Positions 33,976 through 43,037 of a stretch of 64,000 nt of DNA are shown piece after piece. The stretch is taken from positions 1 to 64,000 of the forward strand of contig JAFLTH010000001.1 of assembly GCA_022510525.1 (NCBI GenBank), given 5' to 3'. The first letter of the stretch is position 1, and each line of letters begins with the position of its first letter. Source of the stretch: Lachnospiraceae bacterium. Its GTDB lineage: Bacteria > Bacillota > Clostridia > Lachnospirales > Lachnospiraceae. Below the pieces are notes generated by a model. The model was not told where the DNA came from and searched no databases. It saw only the letters and a program-made list of their open reading frames with translations. A program made the position numbers and the translations under genes.

Positions 33976-34557
33976 ATGTCTATCAGAATTGGCATAGATG
34001 CTTCGCAGTCAGTTGCTAGTTGTGCAATATCTACTGATGTAGGAATAATTGCGTCTGCAACGATTGAGAGGCCAATTGAAAATTTTCCCACATTGACCCG
34101 GGATGTTATCGCTCGTGCAAATATTTGTTTGAACGACATTGACGAGATTGTAGTATGTATTGGGCCGGGTTCGCAAACAGGGATTCGAACTGCAGTTGTA
34201 ACAGGAAACGCCTTAGCGTTGGCTTTGAATAAACCGGTTTCTGGTGTATTAAGCACAGATGCTGCAGCCGTGATTTCGAAATCCGATGAAACCTATAAAG
34301 TTGCTATTTCGGCTGGAAGAAGACGCTGGTTTATAGAAGATTATAGTTGGCAAAATGGCAGATTGAACCGGTTGGGTACATTAAAATTAGTTGATGATTT
34401 GCCTGAAAGTATAGAACCAAGTTTTTATGCCATTGAGGACAAATCTGATAATGAAAAGAACTGCGCAGTCGGAATTCTAATGATAGCAGAGCAGCAGAGA
34501 CATCTTATTTCACAATTAATGCTTGGTGAGGTAAGGCCATATGAGTATAAGGACTGA
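33976..34557 (+). CDS. tsaB: t6A complex subunit TsaB
   Basis: 193 residues, slightly short. N-terminal GIDASQSVASCAI and the signature GPGSQTGIRTAVVTGNALAL identify the TsaB ASKHA fold. It dimerises with TsaD. A good GGCGGAGGTGAC site lies 5 bases upstream. It is the last gene of the t6A set. Confidence 0.9.
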   Translation: MSIRIGIDASQSVASCAISTDVGIIASATIERPIENFPTLTRDVIARANICLNDIDEIVVCIGPGSQTGIRTAVVTGNALALALNKPVSGVLSTDAAAVISKSDETYKVAISAGRRRWFIEDYSWQNGRLNRLGTLKLVDDLPESIEPSFYAIEDKSDNEKNCAVGILMIAEQQRHLISQLMLGEVRPYEYKD

Positions 34558-34670
34558 TTATGAAACTTGATTTTTTTTATTCCTCGCATATCGGGGAATG
34601 TAGCCAATTTAGGCATATATAAATTAACAATATAATAATCGAATAAGAGTTTGACAAACCGAACAAAGGC

Positions 34671-34713
34671 CGCCTCGCAATTACTATTTTAAAATGCGAG
34701 GCGCTTTTTTTGC
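34671..34713 (+). terminator. Terminator after the t6A genes
   Basis: CGCCTCGCA/TGCGAGGCG stem followed by CTTTTTTT, about 115 bases after tsaB. Confidence 0.85.
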
Positions 34714-34729
34714 AGGTCTTATTTATTAT

Positions 34730-35050
34730 CTATATGCACGCTGCCGTTAAAACCTTTAACTTTTCTTGCTTATATGAATTTAGATAAAGCTCTTCCTGAC
34801 AGATCATATCCAGGTATTTGCTGATTGGGAAACGTGATTTCTTCCCGGAATAACCTGATTTTCTAATGTAATAGTTTGTCATATCCATCAAAAATTCAAT
34901 GTCATCTTCCTTGTATGGGTAATCCGTGCAAAGGATATCGCGGATGGTCTGGACTGTTTCCGGCCTGCAGTGGTAAAAGCCGGATGTATTGTGTATTACC
35001 CGTTCCAGCAATCTTAAATACTCTGCATACAGAAATTGTTGTGCTGCCAT
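34730..35050 (-). CDS. Small hypothetical protein
   Basis: 106 residues, mostly helical, rich in Tyr and Leu, no recognised domain and no membrane segment. The ribosome binding site GGCGGTGATGAT precedes the ATG. It lies between the t6A terminator and the KfrA-like gene and is transcribed towards the terminator. Confidence 0.6.
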   Translation of the reverse strand: MAAQQFLYAEYLRLLERVIHNTSGFYHCRPETVQTIRDILCTDYPYKEDDIEFLMDMTNYYIRKSGYSGKKSRFPISKYLDMICQEELYLNSYKQEKLKVLTAACI

Positions 35051-35123
35051 ATCATCACCGCCTTTTGTAATATATTTATCCTATTTATAGTATAAAGTAT
35101 ATTCTCAAATAAATCAATAAAAA

Positions 35124-35254
35124 TGTAATACATATAAATATATAAATATCTTAATAAATTAAAGAAATATAATGTAATACATAGTAATGTAATACATATA
35201 ATAAGTCAAAATAATAAGTAATAAGTAATAAAATATACATAGTAATGTATTACA
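35124..35254. repeat. Operator-like repeats TGTAATACAT (three direct, one inverted)
   Basis: TGTAATACAT at 35124-35133, 35173-35182 and 35188-35197, and its inverse ATGTATTACA at 35245-35254, which ends two bases before the -35 box of the next gene. They are probably bound by the KfrA-like product. Confidence 0.65.
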
Positions 35255-35256
35255 AC

Positions 35257-35284
35257 TTGAAAAAGCTGCTGAATGGTGTATAAT
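35257..35284 (+). promoter_or_regulatory. Promoter of the KfrA-like gene
   Basis: TTGAAA (35257-35262), 16 bp, TATAAT (35279-35284), adjacent to the inverted operator copy. Confidence 0.75.
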
Positions 35285-35314
35285 TATAGAAAAAGGCACC
35301 GGGAGGATATAACA

Positions 35315-36142
35315 ATGCCAAATGCAGATAAAAGACCACAAAAAGCGCCGACATCGTTTCGCATAGACCAGGAAACTGCGGATAAATTTAAGGAAGTTGC
35401 AAAGGAATTCTCAAATCAGGATGCTGCATTGAATGCATTATTGGCGGCTTTTGAGAGGGAAAAGCTGCAGGAAACCAATCCGCAATTTTCCGAAGATTTA
35501 AATATGTTTGAAAATTATCAAAGATGTCTTTCGGCGAAATTTGTTGATATTCTTAAAGCATTGGCAACTGCTGATGAAAGAGCTAAGGTAGATGTGCAGA
35601 AACTTTTGGACTCGAAAGATACTACGATTGCCGACCTTCAGACCACATTGGAGGAAGCAAAAAGGCAGAAACAGGCATACGAGGATCTATATCGAGAAGC
35701 CCAAAAAGAGAAAAAGACAGTTGAAGATAGTCTGCATAGCGCACAGTTGGACACTGAAAGACTGCAGCGCAACATACAAGAAAAAACGGAACAGCATGCA
35801 TCAATCTTGGCTGATAAGGAGAGATTGAATGATATTTTGAGTAAAAACGTGGCGGAGCTACAAGGAAAAATAGAGGAGTATCAAGGATACGCGCAGCAAA
35901 TTACAGAGATGGAAGGACAAATTACCTCCAATAATGCTAAGATCAGAGAACTTGAGAATGCAAATAAAGAACTGGAATATCAGCATAAGATGGAATTACT
36001 GGATAAGGAAAGACAGTTCGAGAAAGAAAAATCGGATATGAAGACGCAATTTGATGATAAACAGGAGGCTTTGCGTGACAAATACGAAAAAGAGATCGAG
36101 AAACTAAGGCAAAGGCTAGAAGAGGGTCAAAAGAAGAACTAG
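35315..36142 (+). CDS. KfrA-like DNA-binding coiled-coil protein
   Basis: 275 residues from ATG 35315, which has GGGAGGATAT upstream; the open frame begins earlier at 35273 but lies in the promoter. The N-terminal 50 residues (TSFRIDQETADKFKEVAKEF) look like a small DNA-binding domain. The rest (about residues 85-275) is an uninterrupted Lys/Glu/Gln-rich coiled coil. This layout fits KfrA-type plasmid proteins that help partition and repress themselves. The TGTAATACAT repeats are the likely operator. It precedes abiH by 35 bases and probably forms a bicistron with it. Confidence 0.6.
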   Translation: MPNADKRPQKAPTSFRIDQETADKFKEVAKEFSNQDAALNALLAAFEREKLQETNPQFSEDLNMFENYQRCLSAKFVDILKALATADERAKVDVQKLLDSKDTTIADLQTTLEEAKRQKQAYEDLYREAQKEKKTVEDSLHSAQLDTERLQRNIQEKTEQHASILADKERLNDILSKNVAELQGKIEEYQGYAQQITEMEGQITSNNAKIRELENANKELEYQHKMELLDKERQFEKEKSDMKTQFDDKQEALRDKYEKEIEKLRQRLEEGQKKN

Positions 36143-36177
36143 GTGATATCACTTAATTACAAAAAGGGAGAACAGCA

Positions 36178-37194
36178 ATGAGGAATTTGTTTATTATTGG
36201 AAATGGTTTTGACAGGGCGCACGATTTGCAAACGGGTTACGAAGATTTCCATCGGTATTTAAAGCAAACATATCCTGATGCAGATGAGAATACGAGCATG
36301 CTACCTTCTGTATATCAGGATCAGCATGGAGAGATTTGTTGTAATGACAGTGAGGCTGTTGGTTTTTTGATGAGGATTATTACACAAGCCGAATTATCCC
36401 TTAAGCTGAGGGATATGACACTAGAGGAGTTGGAACTTAACCTGAAGAATATAGAGCAGGAAGAATTTGAGCAGAGGCTTAAAATGTGGAGTGCATTGGA
36501 GAAAGTCATGGGAGAACTTGACTATAGTGAGGTGTTTGACGTCTTGACAGAACCGCTTGATGAAGATGGTGATGTGGATTTATGGGACGATGCATATCAG
36601 AATGAGGATGTGGCAACTGATTTGCATGTGGTTATTGAGAAATTTTCGGATTACTTTGCAGATTGGATTAAAACGATAAATATAGCAAAAGCAAAACAGA
36701 TTCCTTCTTTTAAAAAATTAATAGAATCGGATGATGTTTTCCTGAATTTTAATTACACGGAAACATTGGAAGTAGTATATAAGGTGCTAGCTAAAAATGT
36801 ATGTCACATACATGGGAAACAAGGAGAAATCCTGATTTTAGGACATGGAAGAGATGAAAGGGAGGAAGAGTATAATCATAATATGAGTTACCATACCGGA
36901 GCGGAAGACATATTATCAGATATACATCGCATGTTAAAAAAAGATACAGACTTGGCAATAAAGAAACATGAAGAATTCTTCACATCACTTCGTGATGGGA
37001 TTAACAATATATATTCGCACGGGTTTTCCTTTGGGGAGGTTGACCAGCCATACATAAAAAAGATTTGTGAAATGATACCGACTGAAAATATTACTTGGTA
37101 TTTAAATGATTTTGATAAAAGCCAGCTTCAAGTGTTTGAGGAACAACTGCGTTCTGCTGGGTTTAAGGGGGAGATTTCAACATTTTCAATATAA
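36178..37194 (+). CDS. abiH: AbiH-family abortive infection protein
   Basis: 338 residues. The N-terminus NLFIIGNGFDRAHDLQTGYEDF and the downstream FLNFNYTETLEVVY, HIHGK and LGHGRDE blocks are the family signature (bacteriophage abortive infection AbiH, first known from Lactococcus plasmids). It would stop phage multiplication by an unknown mechanism, at a cost to the infected cell. The ribosome binding site is AAAGGGAG. It is downstream of the KfrA-like gene and followed by a terminator at 37420. Confidence 0.88.
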   Translation: MRNLFIIGNGFDRAHDLQTGYEDFHRYLKQTYPDADENTSMLPSVYQDQHGEICCNDSEAVGFLMRIITQAELSLKLRDMTLEELELNLKNIEQEEFEQRLKMWSALEKVMGELDYSEVFDVLTEPLDEDGDVDLWDDAYQNEDVATDLHVVIEKFSDYFADWIKTINIAKAKQIPSFKKLIESDDVFLNFNYTETLEVVYKVLAKNVCHIHGKQGEILILGHGRDEREEEYNHNMSYHTGAEDILSDIHRMLKKDTDLAIKKHEEFFTSLRDGINNIYSHGFSFGEVDQPYIKKICEMIPTENITWYLNDFDKSQLQVFEEQLRSAGFKGEISTFSI

Positions 37195-37419
37195 TATTTA
37201 GATTATATAACGGTATCACTTGATTCCTTACCTTTCCATAGGTCCGATAAAAATCGCCGAGTTCTATTCTATCCACAAAAGCACCCGGCGGGCGGACCGG
37301 ATATTTTTGCAGGGATTAAGATTTCTAGATTCAGCAGAAGTTTGAACTTATTGTAAACAGAATACAGGGTATAATTTTTCTGTAAGATTTTATTTAGTGG
37401 CATATATAAATTTTACACC
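37195..37419. other. Intergenic region between abiH and terminator
   Basis: No gene supported. A G/C-rich patch (37280-37300) resembles the parS core but is not a match. Confidence 0.4.
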
Positions 37420-37457
37420 AAGAGTCGGGCTATTCAAAGACCCGGCTCTTACTTTTT
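37420..37457 (+). terminator. Intrinsic terminator after abiH
   Basis: AAGAGTCGGG/CCCGGCTCTT stem then ACTTTTT. Confidence 0.85.
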
Positions 37458-37539
37458 GACATAAAAATGCTGCAGCACTAATTTCTATTTAATACGACAG
37501 CCCCTATTTACATAATTATTAAATTTGTATGCAAAGAAA

Positions 37540-37603
37540 GTTGGTAAAATTGTCAAAAAATCGGTAAAATTGAAAAAATATATCTATATAACAAATGATA
37601 TAA
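37540..37603 (+). promoter_or_regulatory. Activator-type promoter with 20-bp-pitch direct repeats
   Basis: TTGGTAAAATTG (from 37540) and TCGGTAAAATTG (from 37560) lie exactly 20 bp apart. TATAAT follows at 37598-37603, with no good -35 at the right distance. This fits a promoter that needs an activator bound to tandem half sites. It drives the Hint-thiaminase-TPR genes. Confidence 0.55.
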
Positions 37604-37678
37604 TTAAGAAAACAAAAACTATATGTCGATATTTTTGTATTTGACAATATTAATTAAATTATTAAAGGAGGAAAACAA

Positions 37679-39178
37679 ATGAAAAAAGATGTAGAGAATC
37701 AAATGGCAAGAATGCTGGGAACAGCTTTTCTCGCCGAAATCCCCACTATCGCTAAAGATGCGAGGCAGGTATCAGATAAGACGGCGCTTAATGCGGCAGC
37801 TGACGGACCGGAGGAAAAGTTCGAAGTGATGAGCGTTGATTTCTTCTATCACAAAGAAAACAATCAGGTTGAGGCGGTGATATGGCTTCGCTCCGGTGTG
37901 CAGATGGAATATGGAGTGATCCAGGCAGAACTGTTACAGAATGACATATGTATTGGAACGAACACTGTAGCCGGTGTGAAACCGGACACTTTGATGTTCT
38001 CCGTCCACGGAACGCCAAAAGGAAATACGGTAAATACAGATGATATAAAGGTAAGAGTCAGCACTCTTGAGAAAGGGCGGTCAATGGCACTCTCTGCATG
38101 TGAAAATGTTTTTGAGAGTTCTATGATGACCGGTTTTGACGAATGCATCGATCGGATTGAAATCACGGATCCCGTCAATAAGAAGACTAAACAAGACAGT
38201 ACGATTCATGTATCCTTCAACAGATACTCCAAGCTGCAGCAACTGGTGGATTATGACTATACCAGCTACTGGGGCTCCGGCGGTGACCAGCCTGCTTATC
38301 TGGATATGAAGGGAAGCATTTATCTTAAACCCGGTTATAGCTATGTAGAAAATAGTTTCAAAACAGATAAAATTTTTCTGCGGCGTAATCAGGAATTTCT
38401 GGAATATTGTAATGGAGAGGCCAAGATAGATGTCGGCAACGATAAGAGTATTACTTATACTTACAATAACGAGTGGAAGACTGAGTTCAAAAGAAGTGTA
38501 TTTGGCGCTTGCGCCACGATGGACTACCGTATGTCGGCGACCCTACGATGCCGTGAAGACAGCAGCGGAAAGGAGTCCACAACCATGATCGTTGTGTCCA
38601 GCCAGGATTACGATAATGTACTGTCCATAGGCGCCGCTCCCTCCAACTATAAAAAGATTCCCAATATTTTGTTCTACTGGGGCTGCGTGGAGGAAAATAC
38701 TCTGATTACTATGGCTGATGGATCTAAGAAAAAGATCAAAGAGATTCAACCGGGAGAAGATGTGCTTGGAACAAATGGAAATGCCCACCGTGTGGCAGAT
38801 ATCATGAAGGGGGATGAGGAGAGTCTGATCAGTATTATGGTTGTCGGAAGTACTCCGATCCTAGTGACCAGAGATCATCCTTTCATGACAAAACAAGGGG
38901 AGAAGACCGCATTGCTCCTGACGGCAGAGGATGAGCTCCTTTTGGAAGACGGCACCTATGCGGCTATAGAAGAAGTCTATCTGTCAGAGAAGAAATATAG
39001 CGTATATTCTCTTGTACTTGAACCGGAAGGATTTTTCTATGGAAACGGCTATGCCATCGGCGATTCCGCCGCGCAGGGAAGATCGGCAAGAACACTGGCA
39101 GACACCTGTGACTTTACGGTACCAGAGGAAATCTTAAAAGAATGTGAAAAAATCAATCAGGTCATGAGCCAAAAATAA
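37679..39178 (+). CDS. Protein with C-terminal Hint (hedgehog/intein) domain
   Basis: 499 residues, no signal peptide. Residues about 341-480 are a Hint domain: the starter Cys in YWGCVEENTLITMADGSKKK, DVLGTNGNAHRV, then VTRDHPFMT (TxxH block) and a final FYGNGYAIGD. The N-terminal 340 residues are beta-rich and unrecognised. Hint domains cleave or splice their own chain, or release a toxin or effector. Here the domain is at the very C-terminus, with no payload after it, so cleavage would free the N-terminal part. It is followed 13 bases later by the thiaminase gene. Confidence 0.72.
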   Translation: MKKDVENQMARMLGTAFLAEIPTIAKDARQVSDKTALNAAADGPEEKFEVMSVDFFYHKENNQVEAVIWLRSGVQMEYGVIQAELLQNDICIGTNTVAGVKPDTLMFSVHGTPKGNTVNTDDIKVRVSTLEKGRSMALSACENVFESSMMTGFDECIDRIEITDPVNKKTKQDSTIHVSFNRYSKLQQLVDYDYTSYWGSGGDQPAYLDMKGSIYLKPGYSYVENSFKTDKIFLRRNQEFLEYCNGEAKIDVGNDKSITYTYNNEWKTEFKRSVFGACATMDYRMSATLRCREDSSGKESTTMIVVSSQDYDNVLSIGAAPSNYKKIPNILFYWGCVEENTLITMADGSKKKIKEIQPGEDVLGTNGNAHRVADIMKGDEESLISIMVVGSTPILVTRDHPFMTKQGEKTALLLTAEDELLLEDGTYAAIEEVYLSEKKYSVYSLVLEPEGFFYGNGYAIGDSAAQGRSARTLADTCDFTVPEEILKECEKINQVMSQK

Positions 39179-39191
39179 GGAGCGTGATAAA

Positions 39192-40415
39192 ATGAATTTG
39201 AAAAACAAAAAGAAAGTTGCGGCACTTCTGTCAACAGTGTTGGTTATTTTTATCCTCTCTGCCTGTACAAGTGCTAGTACTGCATCCAATGAGTATACGA
39301 CGCTTGAGGCAAACGAAAATATATCTCTTAGTGTGGCTCTGTTTCCATACGTGCCGGATGTTAATCTATTTAAAACTGTGATTAGCGAAGAGTGGGAAAA
39401 GGCGCACCCGGATGTCGAACTAAAATTTTTGGATTGGAACTGCTATGACAATAAGACCCTCACGCAAGACGACGCTGATGTTGTCACATTTGATGCTCTC
39501 TATCTGACAGAGTATGCCAGTACGGGACAGCTTTTGGAGTTGGATTCTTCCGCCATATCACAGCAAGAGGATATTCTGGAGTTTGTCCGCGAGGGAGTCA
39601 AATATGACGGAAAAACATATGGTGCAGCACAAATGATCTGCGCCAACCTGTTCTTTTACCGCGAAGGCGACACAGAGCTTGCTAATGTATACAATGTGGA
39701 TGAGCTATACGATATATTGGGTGAAAATATACTGGATGAGCCCAATCCCAAGGAAGGACAGGGGTTGGCAGTGGATTTGTCCTCCGGTACAGGAAACGTA
39801 TGTTTTTACCTGGATGCCATAATAGATGCGAAATCCGTATACACAGATTTTGCAGAATTACCGGACCTGCAACACATCAATGAGAAAGCTGTGGAAGGGT
39901 TGAATCAGATGATACTGATGGAAGGCCGGGCTCTGAGCAGTAAGGAGCTGAACTGGGCCAAATTGTTCGGACAAGGAATAGGAAAAGCTTATATAGGCTA
40001 CAGCGAAACTATGGCAGATATGAATATGGACCCGTCACAGCTGCATGTAGGTACTCTGTCTCTGGCAGACAGAGAAGATATTCCGCTGTTTTATGTGGAT
40101 ATTGTGGCAGTTAACAACAGCCGCGCCAAGAAAATGAGCTCTAGGAAACGGGAACTTGCAATTGAGCTGGTAGAACTTATGACGAGCAAGGATACCATGA
40201 CGAAAATCATAAGCGGAGGTGATGGAGGTGCATGCCAGTATATCCTGCCCGCAAGAACCGGCTGTTATGATACATTGGAAACGAACTTTCCAATCTATAC
40301 ACAGTTAAAAGCCATAGCCGGACAAGACGGTAATCATGTATTCCGCATGGGAGCGAATGCCCACGACTACATTGATGAAGCCAAGAAGGTATTGCCCCAT
40401 TATCTGTTGCAGTGA
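39192..40415 (+). CDS. Thiaminase I (thiamine pyridinylase), lipoprotein
   Basis: 407 residues. Signal peptide with lipobox LSAC (Cys25), so it is anchored outside the membrane. The mature part follows the Bacillus/Clostridium thiaminase I pattern throughout: VALFPYVPDVNLF, EDILEFVREGVKYDGKTYGA, MICANLFFYREGD (Cys150 at the known catalytic position), QGIGKAYIGYSETM (Glu272 at the catalytic-base position), DIPLFYVDIVAVN and FPIYTQLKAIAG. The fold is that of a periplasmic binding protein. It cleaves thiamine by base exchange, either to destroy competitors' vitamin or to salvage its pieces. RBS AAGGAG. It sits between the Hint and TPR genes. Confidence 0.85.
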   Translation: MNLKNKKKVAALLSTVLVIFILSACTSASTASNEYTTLEANENISLSVALFPYVPDVNLFKTVISEEWEKAHPDVELKFLDWNCYDNKTLTQDDADVVTFDALYLTEYASTGQLLELDSSAISQQEDILEFVREGVKYDGKTYGAAQMICANLFFYREGDTELANVYNVDELYDILGENILDEPNPKEGQGLAVDLSSGTGNVCFYLDAIIDAKSVYTDFAELPDLQHINEKAVEGLNQMILMEGRALSSKELNWAKLFGQGIGKAYIGYSETMADMNMDPSQLHVGTLSLADREDIPLFYVDIVAVNNSRAKKMSSRKRELAIELVELMTSKDTMTKIISGGDGGACQYILPARTGCYDTLETNFPIYTQLKAIAGQDGNHVFRMGANAHDYIDEAKKVLPHYLLQ

Positions 40416-40660
40416 GAATAGCCCCTTCGTCTATGTAACTTAAACTTTTGGCGTTCATGACTTTTATTGGTGGATTGTAAGCTAGTCAAAAATATACACT
40501 TATTCTCTTAAAAATGCGGATAGTAAGGCAGACTCTGAAACTCCATAGAGAAAGAAGTGAGGAATATCAATGACAGTATCACCTTAAAGGGGCTTGTATT
40601 GGGAAGAGTATCCTGTAAAAATAAAGAAAATTACTTAAAAGAATGTCAAGGGGAGTCTAT

Positions 40661-42748
40661 ATGAATTTGCAGAATTTGATATCAACCATTCAATCATATG
40701 AAGCAATAGGATACAGTCTTTTGTTTATTAATGCAATATTATCAGCTTTATTTGCGGAAATAGCACTTACAAAGAATCGTTTTAAAGGAATACGTGATAA
40801 GATGATTGGGCATTTGATAATGTGTGCGCTATTTTTTATGATATTATTTGCATGTGTATTGGGTCTTTTAGCGTTGATTTTTCAATTTGTTCCTCAAGAA
40901 GAAAGCCTCCTAACCCTTCTGAGAAGAATCTGGAAATTTTATTCCACAAGCTTTTTTATCTCCTTTGCCGCAGCAATCATATCCAGTTACCTGCTGTTCT
41001 ATATGAACAAAGGGAGTAAGCCAGCGATCAACCTCGGCATCGCTCTTTTGGTGTTGTCGGCTATCATAAGCGGTGTACAATTTTTTCTTAGTTCCTTCCG
41101 ATTGGTAAATCGTCCATATATGCCAATGCCCGTTGAGGCAATTTCTTCTTTGATTAATTCCCGCATGAACTCATATCCCTTTGTTATTTCATCGACTGTA
41201 TTAGAGTCTCTTGGGGATGGAAGTTACCTATTGATTCCTGAAAATACCGATCTTAGCGGGGAAACAGGTGAAAGTGGTCTGGAAGATGAAACCACACAGC
41301 CGGAAGTGATTACGGAACCAACGGATTTAAGTGGCTATATTTCAGCTTTGTATACAGACTCCTATGCACCAGGAATGGGTGCAGAAGACTACTTGAGAAA
41401 AGCATATGACTTATTTTTAGCGGGAAGATATGATGATATTGACTATGTCGCACTTATGTGGCATTGTATGTATGACTATAGTATATATCTTCCTGAGTAT
41501 AGCGGTCCAGGTTACCTATATGAAGCTCTGTATTACTACCAACAGGCAATGGATAACTATGGCGAAGCTGTGTTCAGATACTATAATATGGCGGTGGCTT
41601 ATTATACACTAGGTGATTTTCCCCAGGTACGTGATTGCCTGAAGCGGGCGCTAGAATTGGATGAAGACGTAGATGAAAAACATCTAACCTATTCCTATTA
41701 TAAAAAGTGTATTCTGGAATGGGTGGATACAGAATCTTGTAATTATCTTATGGAGGATGCGCTAACCGTCCTGGATTATGATCCACAGAATCTTTCCATG
41801 ATTGTATTGTATGGCGCCTGTGCCCTGGACCAAAATGAGGATGTTGATAATGCATATCGACTGCTGTGTAAAGCTGATGACTATTTTCAGGGCGGTAGCG
41901 CGATGATCAAAATCCTTCGTGTCATCTGTGCGGATCTGACAGGAAAAGATGAGTCTTTTCTGCTGAAAGACATTTTTGAGTTAGAAGAGAAAAAAGGACT
42001 CAGCAATTCAGAGGAGATATATCTTGTCCGCTATCTTTTTGCTACAAACCGAAGTGAGGAATTGTGGGGTTATATCGCCAATATAGGAAACGAAAATGGT
42101 GAAACACTAAATGCTGAACGGGCGCTGATGAAAGCAGAATGGTTTTTTAAAATTTCTCATTTAGAGTCCTTTGTTCCTGAGGAAGCCCAGGTATTTCTTG
42201 CTCAGGTCCAGGAACGCCTAACCCAGTTAGAAAATGGAACAGAAGAAAAAGAACTTTTGATTTTGGCAAAAACTTTGTTGCAAAGCAGCCTTGGTGAGAT
42301 AGAGCCAGTTTCGGAAATTGATAGATATGAACCAATGGGAATTTCCTATACGGAATATGCCTTAGCAGCGGTCACCGCATTTAACGCTGGACGGTATGAG
42401 GAGGCAATTTCTTATTGCGAGAGCTTCTTCCGTTCGGCGAAAGAAGCGGACAGTGATTCGGTGGATACCAAGACACCTCAACTGCAACCTCAAGAATATA
42501 TGAATTTATACTACTATATTCAACTTATATCCGCATATTCCAACTTTGAATATGCGAAGGAATTCCGAAAAAATTCCGATCAGTGGATGGCTTACATGGA
42601 GCGTGCGGAACTAGAATGTGCTGCCTTTGAACAATCTTCAAAAAGCCTTTATTACATTGGGGAACTTTTCCAAAACCTAAAAAACAGCATTGCCATCGAA
42701 AATGGAGATATGCCCGATGAAGAAACTGCTAATATTGAAGTACCTTAG
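40661..42748 (+). CDS. Membrane protein with C-terminal TPR-like repeats
   Basis: 695 residues from ATG 40661 (AAGGGGAG upstream; the frame opens at 40643). Four membrane segments fall in residues 1-165, and an acidic linker follows. The rest, residues about 240-680, is built of helical hairpins typical of TPR repeats (GEAVFRYYNMAVAYYTLGDF, CLKRALELDEDVDEKHLTYS). Such proteins usually organise complexes. It is co-directional with the Hint and thiaminase genes, so it may handle their secretion or folding. Confidence 0.65.
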   Translation: MNLQNLISTIQSYEAIGYSLLFINAILSALFAEIALTKNRFKGIRDKMIGHLIMCALFFMILFACVLGLLALIFQFVPQEESLLTLLRRIWKFYSTSFFISFAAAIISSYLLFYMNKGSKPAINLGIALLVLSAIISGVQFFLSSFRLVNRPYMPMPVEAISSLINSRMNSYPFVISSTVLESLGDGSYLLIPENTDLSGETGESGLEDETTQPEVITEPTDLSGYISALYTDSYAPGMGAEDYLRKAYDLFLAGRYDDIDYVALMWHCMYDYSIYLPEYSGPGYLYEALYYYQQAMDNYGEAVFRYYNMAVAYYTLGDFPQVRDCLKRALELDEDVDEKHLTYSYYKKCILEWVDTESCNYLMEDALTVLDYDPQNLSMIVLYGACALDQNEDVDNAYRLLCKADDYFQGGSAMIKILRVICADLTGKDESFLLKDIFELEEKKGLSNSEEIYLVRYLFATNRSEELWGYIANIGNENGETLNAERALMKAEWFFKISHLESFVPEEAQVFLAQVQERLTQLENGTEEKELLILAKTLLQSSLGEIEPVSEIDRYEPMGISYTEYALAAVTAFNAGRYEEAISYCESFFRSAKEADSDSVDTKTPQLQPQEYMNLYYYIQLISAYSNFEYAKEFRKNSDQWMAYMERAELECAAFEQSSKSLYYIGELFQNLKNSIAIENGDMPDEETANIEVP

Positions 42749-43037
42749 GATTTGCGAGAAAAATTTAACTAAAATGAAATAGAGAAATATCAAGGCTCAA
42801 TAGAATTTAGCTACAATTCCGCCTTGGCAAGAAACTCTATGTACTCTGCTAAAGATATTCCATATTTTCCTATCATTCGTGAAAAAGTAACCCATGTACC
42901 GTATGGCTTAAAAATGCAATGACCTTAATGGTATTTTCCATGCTCTCTTTTCCGATAGTAGCATTAAATGTTAGATCGCCGCATAGTGATTGTACTTACT
43001 TCTCGATGCCATATAATCATTGAATACGGAGGACAAA
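42749..43037 (-). pseudogene. Gene remnant between TPR gene and radical SAM gene
   Basis: The minus strand around 42800-42910 encodes a short protein-like end, KPYGTWVTFSRMIGKYGISL followed by AEYIEFLAKAEL and a stop, with no start codon or upstream coding part. It is probably the tail of a deleted gene; the family was not identified. Confidence 0.35.

Noticed and set aside
37280-37300. Further parS-like site near abiH
   Set aside because: Only part of the core matches and the palindrome is broken.
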